Of a stretch of DNA of 15,627 nucleotides, positions 9,370 through 15,627 are shown in pieces (positions within the stretch are counted from its first letter, which is position 1; every line of letters begins with the position of its first letter). Under the pieces are notes generated by a model. That model was not told where the DNA came from. It did not search any database and was given only the letters and a program-made list of their open reading frames with translations. Source of the DNA: Spirogloea muscicola (lineage: Eukaryota > Streptophyta > Zygnematophyceae > Spirogloeales > Spirogloeaceae); assembly GCA_009602725.1 (NCBI GenBank), contig WELB01000013.1, forward strand, positions 108,604-124,230, written 5' to 3'. The translations under genes and the position numbers were made by a program.

Positions 9370-11299
9370 GGGCGCTCCCGGTGCTCCGCCTCCGCCGCCG
9401 GTGGCCTCCGCCGGCGACAACGAGTACCACTGCCTGTACCTCGCCCGCATGGCCCAGCTGCGCGGCCTCGGGTGGCCCCCCGCCGCCGGCGCCGCCTCCG
9501 GCCGCCTCCTCCTGCGCTTCCTCCAGCTCCAGGTCGTGCCGCTGCGCCGCCTCTACTCCTGGTGAGCTCTGGCTCCCTGCCTGTCCCCCTCCGCAGCGGC
9601 TGCCATCCGGCCACGGCTCGGGAGCACAGGAGACGACGGCTGACGGGGTCTGACCCCCCCTGTGCCGTGTTGCCGAGCCAGGGGAGTTCCCACCCGCGCA
9701 GCGCTGGAGGCCATCGCCTCCGCAAGCCCCCAAGGAGTCATCGAGGTCTGCTCTCCCACCTCACCTCGGCGCGACCAGCAACTCCGGACCCACCGACTCT
9801 GTGTCGCGTCGGCTGCCATGCCTGCAGCCGAGCGAGCTGACGCCCGCCCAGGTCGGAGCTGGGACAGGGTACTGGGCGCACCTCCTGCAGCAGCGCGGCG
9901 TGCCGGTGGTGGCCGTGGACCGGCGCCCCATGCACCGGCATCTCGTGAACGGCCACCATGCCCTCCCTGCCGAGCTGCACCAAGCAGCGCTCAGAGGTGC
10001 CTCCATGTCCGTCACCAGCTCCTTCGGCTCTGGCCGAGGGAATGCATGCGTACTCCGTCCTGGTCAGCTGGTGCATGCAGCTGCTTGTGCTCATCCCTTG
10101 TTGCCGCCCAGACTCTGAGCAGCCACACGGCCCCGATTGCATGGGCCCGACACATTCCTGCACCCTCAGAAGCAGGTCAAGAGGCGAAGGACACGGCGGT
10201 GTGCCCCAATGTTCCTCCATTCGTGGCAGTTCAAGGTCAGCCCATTGGCAATCTCTACATGTGAATGTACCTGTCGGGAAAGGTGTTGCTTTCCCGAATC
10301 TCTGTGTGACTTTTCACGTCAATCGCTGCAGTAAGTCTCGGCAAGTGCTTGTGGATCAAATGCATTCCTGCTCAGAATGTTCTACATTGTGCCCGACAGA
10401 GGGAGGTCCTGCCACAGCTGCTGCTCATCCTGACCGCTCACTGCTGCTCTGCTGGCCACCCCCTGAGGTGACCTCGCTATGCATGACTGTGCCCTTGGGT
10501 GCAAGGCAGGAGCAATCATCGAACTCCAGGATGCCCAGATCATGCTAAATGCCTGCGATTGGTCACATCCGAGCATAGCGCAGCTTTTCAAGGTTCAGCA
10601 TGCAGATGGATATCAGATACGATCTCCGATTGTCTCTCGTTCACAAAGTTTTCAAATCCACATGCTGTGGCACAGGAGGAGGAGGGGGGGGATGCGCCTG
10701 AGCCAGGGTCCAAGATGGCTGTGGCCACTCTCAGAAGCTACAGCGGCAACACGCTGCTGTATGTGGGGGAAGTACCAGGCCACTTGCTACGAGATGCCTC
10801 TCCTGCTTCAAGCTCCATGCCTCCCCAGAGGTCCGCCACGGCTGGCGGCGACTTTTACAGCGAGCTGCAGCAGGGCTGGCAGCTGGAGCAGCAGGTGCCA
10901 TTGCCAAAGTGGCCAGGTGCGTGGGACTCGCTCACAATCTGGAGAAGGTCGCGGCGAAATGGCAGTAGCACCTCGCTCCAGCTGGCTGGATATCGCTCGC
11001 CAGCTGCGCTGGCGAGTGGAGTGGCCAGCAAGGACGGACACAGCAGGTTTAATGCCAAAGATGAGGCACATCTGAGAATGCGTATACTATGCATGTACGA
11101 TTGCATGTGGGAGAATGTTGTGGTCGAAGACCTTGTCAAGAGACTCAGCAGACAAGGACGCCCGTCAGGAGATGGCAGAGCTGGTCTCACGAGCATGGAG
11201 CGCAGAGTAATACTGTCATGGAAACGTCGCGCTCCTTGGAAGGCCAAGCTCCTCCTGCTGCCTCTGTTCTGGGGCTTGGGAGGAGACACCAGCAGCTGA
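9368..11299 (+). CDS. SAM-dependent methyltransferase-like protein, six exons
   Basis: Exons with fully consistent phases are 9368-9561, 9682-9745, 9852-9996, 10400-10467, 10676-10771 and 10829-11299, giving 345 residues. The order is an N-terminal helix region (NEYHCLYLARMAQLRGLGW, RRLYSWGVPT), GVIEVGAGTGYWAHLLQQRG, which is a glycine-rich SAM-binding motif I with the following strand VVAVDRR (acidic D of motif II), then RSLLLCWPPPE, then TLRSYSGNTLLYVGE, then the C-terminal LPKWPGAWDSLTIWRR. This series is shared by an uncharacterised eukaryotic group of Rossmann-fold proteins; I know no proven substrate, so methyltransfer is inferred from motif I alone. That family ends soon after the WRR motif, but here the frame stays open for about 120 further residues of unrecognised sequence, so the last exon may contain a missed splice site. 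The start at 9368 was chosen because it leads directly into the conserved N-terminal block. Confidence 0.75.
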
Positions 11300-11635
11300 G
11301 ACTTCAGGATACTCAAGTCATGGCCAAGGCTTTCGTGTTGCACGGGTGCAAATTGCAAAGGCAGCTTGGTATCCCCATAATCCTTCGTGGCGCTATTGAT
11401 GCTTGACTTGTTTAGCACGTCAAGGCTGCCCCAATCTATGGTAGCCCACCGTGGTGCGCAGCCACAACCGCCCCCGCCGCCGCATCCGGATGCTCTTAGC
11501 GACAGAATGTATTACTGCCTGCCCTCGGCACAGGCCTGGGGCACCTGATCTTGGCTACAATGTGTTGGCAGCTCACGCCACTGACCATTCTACTGAGCGC
11601 CTGCCCCCCTCTGCTGTTGAGCTTGTTTCCTGCAC
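11300..11635. other. Stretch with no recognised gene between the methyltransferase-like gene and its decayed copy
   Basis: No conserved protein on either strand. It may be 3' untranslated sequence of the upstream gene, because the first plus-strand TGTAA found after the stop is far downstream at 12492. Confidence 0.35.
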
Positions 11636-12370
11636 TTGGCTGGCAGCTTCAGTCCCTGCTACTGCTACAGCTCATCCTGTTGGTGTGTTGCTAATCTGCC
11701 GGCTAATCTGCTGGCCACCCCTAAAGGTACTCCTCTGAAAGACGGGCTATTTTCTTGTGAAGCAGCTCATGTTGAGCTCCTGCATGCATGGCAATCTGTG
11801 AATGGTGTGGACTCTGAGCATGGTTGCCACTCGAGTGTGTCAAAATAGCTGTAGAGCTGCGCAGGTGAGAATTTGGACATCAATCCTGATGTTGCACGGC
11901 CAACCGCTCCAGCACTGCGTCTGCCGAAGTGAACGTGGATGCCTGCCGAGTCCAGATTCGACTTTGGCCTTAAAGGAGTGAGGAAGTTACTACAGCAGAT
12001 TGTCGATCACATGTCGGGCATATTTTGCAGCCTACTCACTACGAAGTGTCTATGTACTTTTGTTACGCTGGATGAAGAAATGGAAACAGCTGGCACGGCA
12101 CTCTCAGGCAAGCTGCAGCAGGGCCTGCAGCTGCAGCAGCAAATCCTCCTGCCGTCATGGTAATAGCAGACAAGTTGGTGTAGGCTGTGCTTATCAATGT
12201 TTGCTTAAGTTTCCGGCTCCGCGCTGGTCAACAGTGCACCTGTATGCTGATCAAGCAGCAAGGACAAGCAGAGCAGCCACCAGCTGGACGAGCACAAAAG
12301 CAGATGAGCAAAACACGCATGCTTGATGTCATGTGGGAGGGCACGTCGTGGACCTCTGCGGCAGGCCCAG
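11636..12370 (+). pseudogene. Degenerate tandem copy of the 3' half of the methyltransferase-like gene
   Basis: Three blocks match the upstream gene in the same order and at near-constant offset. CAGCTCATCCTG to CTGCTGGCCACCCC (11670-11719, reading LLICWPP) matches 10422-10463 (LLLCWPPP), offset about 1.25 kb. TAGTALSGKLQQGLQLQQQ (from about 12089) matches TAGGDFYSELQQGWQLEQQ (from about 10838), offset 1.25 kb. CAGCAAGGACAAGCAGAGC (12259-12277) and GCATGTGGGAG-type sequence (about 12325-12340) match 11027-11045 and 11103-11113, offset about 1.23 kb. The copy has stops straight after LPSW, a 12-base tandem duplication inside the WPP block, and no recognisable YVGE exon or SAM-binding exon. It therefore cannot make the family protein. 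An exon donated to the upstream transcript is a less likely alternative. Confidence 0.6.
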
Positions 12371-12491
12371 GCCCAGCATTTGACTCACGACCCTGCTGTA
12401 CTGTCTCAGCATAACTTGTACAGCATGATGCTATGCTTGTGTAGAGTAGGCGTGACTCTTCTGTGGGGGCCTGTATGAAGAATCTAGCAGC

Positions 12492-12496
12492 TGTAA
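12492..12496 (+). terminator. Candidate plus-strand poly(A) signal TGTAA
   Basis: This is the first clear plus-strand TGTAA found downstream of the methyltransferase-like gene. If used, the transcript would include the decayed tandem copy as 3' untranslated sequence. Confidence 0.3.
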
Positions 12497-12974
12497 CACC
12501 CAAGTTTTAGATTCTCTGCGGCTTGCTCTCATGCCAGCCGAGCACACGGCCAGGGTGGGCTTTCGTCACAAGTTTCTGTCAGAAGGTTTGTGTCCTTCTG
12601 GAGCTGCTACCCATCAATGCAGGAGCTGCTGTAGTATTACAGTGTCCTCCTTGCAGGGCATCTCGGCATTCTATCAAACAATCTCTGCTAGGCTGAGCAT
12701 TCACAGCAGCTGCTCCCTAAGAGAAGCCACTTCTCCTATATGCTGAAGCTTCCTCAAGAACTTGCACTGAGACCTCTTCATAGCTTCCTCAGTGTCTCCT
12801 CAAACCTGCTGTCTTGGTGTTGTTAATGTTGACTACTGTTGACAAAAGGGGGGCAATTGCCCACACAACAAAGACTTCGTCAACTGTCACGAAGTATAAT
12901 GCTGTTGCAGGCTGCAAAGCACCCACAATATTGTTGTGCTCTTCAAAGAACAAATGAATGTCAATATCTCATAT

Positions 12975-12979
12975 TTACA
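12975..12979 (-). terminator. Probable poly(A) signal TGTAA of the F-box/LRR gene
   Basis: TTACA on the plus strand is TGTAA on the minus strand, about 21 bases after the stop codon at 13001-13003, which would give a very short 3' untranslated region. Confidence 0.45.
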
Positions 12980-13000
12980 AACTCATGAGGAGGGCAAGCC

Positions 13001-15627
13001 CTAGCTCTTGCGGTTGGGTTGGAGCCAGCGACCCTTCTGACCAACACCAGAATCAGCGAGCGTTGCCAGAGCGTCTGCTTTGGCGCTGGGCCTCCACTTC
13101 AGCTCTTTCAGCTCAAAGATGTGCTGTGCCAGGGCGGAGCTCATGTCCGCATCTCGCATACTACAGCCAAAACAACTGTGTAAGCACCTGCTATGCACTC
13201 CATCTAACACACACAACTGGTCGGTGTTGGACAGAGAAGCGATTGGACTGCATGCAACCAACCTCAAGTCATCCCATGTGAGTGCAAGCCTGTGCCAGGA
13301 TGGCCAATGCGTACTTCATAATACTCCAGCCTGCAGTGACAAAGGCCAACTGAGCACAAACCTATCACAGGAGATGACACGGAGGCGCTCTAGATCTTTG
13401 CAGGCGACCACAACAGTCTCCAGCCCAGTTGCTGTGATGAGGGAGCACCCCTCAAGCGACAGGACCTGCAACCGCCTGCACTTCGTACCATGGCCCATTC
13501 ATCATCAGTACATCACTGGTGATAGTGTGGGGGCTGCAGTGACAAAAATGTCATGCCCAGTGAGATTTATTTGTGCTTATACGGGCATTTCAATTGTCAT
13601 TGAATGCTGAAACAGCCGCAGTGCGCCAATTCTTGTGACAACAGAGACAGCTGCAGCAAACTGAGCCTTGCATTTCGAAAATTGGCAGATGATGAAGTAT
13701 GCAGAGAGCATCGACCCGCCAGACCTGCAACGATCCCCCTTCATCTCCACTCCTGCAATAGAGACCGACCTCTCAAGGCAGCCTGGACAGACACTGTGAT
13801 CTGTTGCAAGTCTTTCTTAGAGGAAGTGGGCAGGCATTAACCTGCAGTTGCCGACATAAGAAAGGGCATCATCGTCCAGGCCCCAGCAGGTCTGAAACTC
13901 CACGTCTTTGGCTGACACGCAGACGGCTATGAGGGCCAAAAAGCCAGCTCGGTCTCTCAGATCGCAGCACTCCAGCTGCAGTCGCTCCACAGACGGGCAG
14001 TGCTCAGGCTGCCCTGGCTCCCTGCGAATTGGCAACGAATTGGCAAGATGCAAGGTCAGAGATGAAGTGTGCGTGTGCATGTGTGTGGTGCGTGCGCGTG
14101 TGTGCGTGTGTGCGTGTGTGCGCGTGTGTGCGTGTGTGCGTGTGTGCGTGTGTGCGCGTGTGTGCGTGTGTGCGTGTGCATGCACATGCATGTGCGTGTG
14201 TGTGTGTGGTGCGTGCGCGTGTGTGCGTGTGTGCGTGTGTGTGCGGGTATGCGTGTGCTTGTGTGCGCAGTTGTGCGGGTGTGCGCATGCGAAGTGCGGG
14301 ATAGGAAGAGCATTTGCAGATGTGTGTGTGCATGCACGTGTGTGCATGCCCATGCGCGTGCGTACGTGCGCGCGAGCGTCAGCGTATATAGTCACGTGGG
14401 CGTGTGGAAATTCATCAATTAGATTCTCAAATCAGATGATTTCAAGCACGCGCAAGTACCGTGTCCTCGGCACGGGGGCTTGCAAGGGACAGGCAAGGGA
14501 TGGCACCTGTCAATTGACTTGCAGCGCTCAAGCCGCAACGTTCTGAGACATTGGCAGTGCGCCAGCGCAGCCAACCACCCAGGCTCAAAGGTCTTGTTAC
14601 TCAAGGTCAGCTCTGCAAGGCACTAGTGCAATCAGTGACATGGCTGCCTCCCATGCAGTGGCCTGGCTGGCTGCAGCACCAGTCCGAGCCGAGCGCTCTG
14701 CACAGCACCTCACTCGTCAGGTGCAAGATTTGCAACGACTGTCGCCTCACAAGCTCACCCGATAGCATGGGGCAGGCCTGGCCGATGACGGCGATGCCGT
14801 CGAACCCGACCATGCAGCCGGTGAGCGCAAGCTCGACCAGGCGCTTGCAGCCGCCCGCGAGGATTTGCAGGCCCGCATTGGAGAACGTGGCGTAGTAGAA
14901 GCCTGACAGAAAGGAGTGGGGTGAGGGGGGCCATGACACTGTGACTCTCCCTGCTTGCACTGGTGCAGGTGGCGCATCGCGACCAATACTTTCAGCGACG
15001 GCTTCGCCAGTCCAGCGGTGAAAGGATGCGCGCGCGAGGAGGTCACCTGGCACGGCGCCGACGAGGCGCAGGACCTGCAGGTTCTTGCAGGCGGAGACGG
15101 CCTCCAGCGTGCTGTCGGTGCACTGCCGCACCTCCAGCTCCTGCAGCATGAGGCAGAGCCTGGCCACGACCTCCAGGCCCGTCGGCCGGAAGTCTCGGCA
15201 GCCGGCGCCGCCTTGCAGCGGAGTGCCGGTGTCGCCGTTCCGGTGCTCGTCCGAGGTGCCTAGCTCGTCCGAGGCCTCGCCGCCGGAGGGCTGCCCGGCG
15301 AGGTCATCACCCGCAGGGCCTGCGCTCGTCGGGGTCCGCAGCGCAGCGCTGCCGGGCCCGCCGGCCCCGCCGTCCGCGAGCGTAGGCCGCGGGCAGGCGG
15401 CTTCCTCGGCTCCTCCGGCGGTCGCCGCCGCCTCGCCGGGCGGTGAAGCGGCGGCGTCGGCGGGGTGGCAGTGGTCGTCGCGGCGAACGTCGACGAGGGA
15501 GAGCTGGCGCAGTGCGGGGCAGGCGGCGGCGAGGCGCTCCAGGCCGCGGTCGAAGGCGTCGGGGGAGGGTGCGGCCTCGCCGGGCGGCCGGTGCGCAGCG
15601 AAGGGGTCGGCGGCGCGGGGCCCGGCG
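13001..15627 (-). CDS. F-box/LRR (RNI-like) protein, 3' part, six visible exons
   Basis: Phase-consistent exons are 15627-15047 (continues outside), 14902-14759, 14612-14507, 14021-13842, 13475-13362 and 13160-13001, giving about 427 visible residues. Leucine-rich repeats read in order: GLERLAAACPALRQLSLVDV, LQELEVRQCT, NLQVLRLVGAVPG, FSNAGLQILAGGCKRLVEL and FDGIAVIGQACPMLSELTL, WLAALAHCQCLRTLRLERC, VERLQLECCDLRD, VEFQTCWGLDDDALSYV, RRLQVLSLEGCSLITATGLE, ALAQHIFELKELKWRP, then a basic end. This order, including the terminal LKELKWRP block, matches the plant F-box group of Arabidopsis At5g07670/At5g51370, likely substrate receptors of SCF ubiquitin ligases. The F-box itself would be upstream of the window. 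An acidic, Gly/Ala/Pro-rich insert of about 90 residues (about 15480-15195) separates the first repeats and is probably disordered. All five introns are GT-AG. Confidence 0.8.
14068..14400. repeat. GT/GC-rich microsatellite in an F-box/LRR intron
   Basis: Dense alternating purine-pyrimidine sequence made mainly of GTGTGC-type units lies inside the 485-base intron 14506-14022. A block starting TGTGTGGTGCGTGCGCGTG occurs at 14082 and again at 14203, showing internal segmental duplication, and a perfect 14-base palindrome GCACATGCATGTGC lies between them. Long open frames of His/Thr/Arg or Cys/Val here are products of the repeat, not genes. Confidence 0.9.

Larger units (their letters stand above)
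12371..13000. other. Intergenic stretch between convergent genes
   Basis: No conserved protein or RNA was recognised. It separates the end of the methyltransferase-like locus from the 3' end of the minus-strand F-box/LRR gene and holds candidate poly(A) signals for each strand. Confidence 0.4.

Noticed and set aside
8570-9733. 387-codon minus-strand open frame
   Set aside because: Only one short part of it, the CEVIVGGLAEAMQSPHPE exon, is meaningful; the rest is GC-rich shadow sequence across introns and the opposite gene.
7936-9840. 634-codon plus-strand open frame
   Set aside because: It overlaps the phase-consistent minus-strand exons and the first methyltransferase-like exons in another frame, and its product is a GC-driven Arg/Pro/Ser-rich string with no conserved block.
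12531-12746. 71-codon plus-strand open frame starting MPAE, like the one at 11939
   Set aside because: Only the first four residues agree and the following sequence shows no family blocks, so a third duplicate is not supported.
13817-14395. His/Thr/Arg-rich minus-strand frame and Cys/Val-rich plus-strand frames
   Set aside because: They are translations of the GT/GC microsatellite in an intron; only the part below 14021 is a true exon.
14068-14400. Possible CRISPR-like array
   Set aside because: Units are short and continuous with no unique spacers, and the host is eukaryotic.

Overview
This window looks like nuclear DNA of a green alga, most likely a trebouxiophyte-like chlorophyte. It is GC-rich, its genes are split by many short introns, its domain types are plant-like (a trihelix transcription factor and a plant-style F-box/LRR protein), and TGTAA poly(A) signals lie just downstream of two minus-strand stop codons. 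No tRNA, rRNA, CRISPR array or bacterial operon was seen. Exon chains below were worked out by eye from reading-frame continuity, splice phase and family motifs.

Left part (1-4900): two copies of a non-LTR (LINE-type) retrotransposon lie tail to tail. The plus-strand copy (1-3319, 5' end outside the window) encodes an N-terminal zinc finger, a reverse transcriptase with a YADD catalytic box, a C-terminal zinc knuckle and a restriction-like endonuclease, so it belongs to the RLE-bearing (R2/NeSL/CRE-like) group. Its reading frame is broken once near 470. The minus-strand copy (about 4900-3339) is 5'-truncated, frameshifted, carries an insertion and has lost the zinc knuckle. The last 0.7 kb of the two copies is nearly identical although the rest is strongly diverged, giving a roughly 0.7 kb-arm palindrome with a 19-base centre.

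Middle (5239-7087): a six-exon trihelix (GT-type Myb/SANT-like) transcription factor gene on the plus strand. Its first exon is interrupted by an N plus 102 T bases, probably an assembly defect, and its first intron appears to be GC-AG.

Then (7660-11299) comes a head-to-head pair. On the minus strand is an uncharacterised protein with two predicted membrane segments. On the plus strand is a six-exon methyltransferase-like protein whose splice phases all agree. Downstream, 11636-12370 carries a decayed tandem copy of the 3' half of the methyltransferase-like gene, offset by about 1.25 kb.

Right end (13001-15627): the 3' part of a minus-strand F-box/LRR gene with six visible exons. It resembles the Arabidopsis At5g07670/At5g51370 group, and one intron holds a 0.3 kb GT/GC-rich, Z-DNA-prone microsatellite. 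The 5' end, where an F-box would lie, is outside the window.

The genes do not form an evident pathway. The region reads as ordinary algal housekeeping/regulatory genes next to a retrotransposon-derived palindrome.
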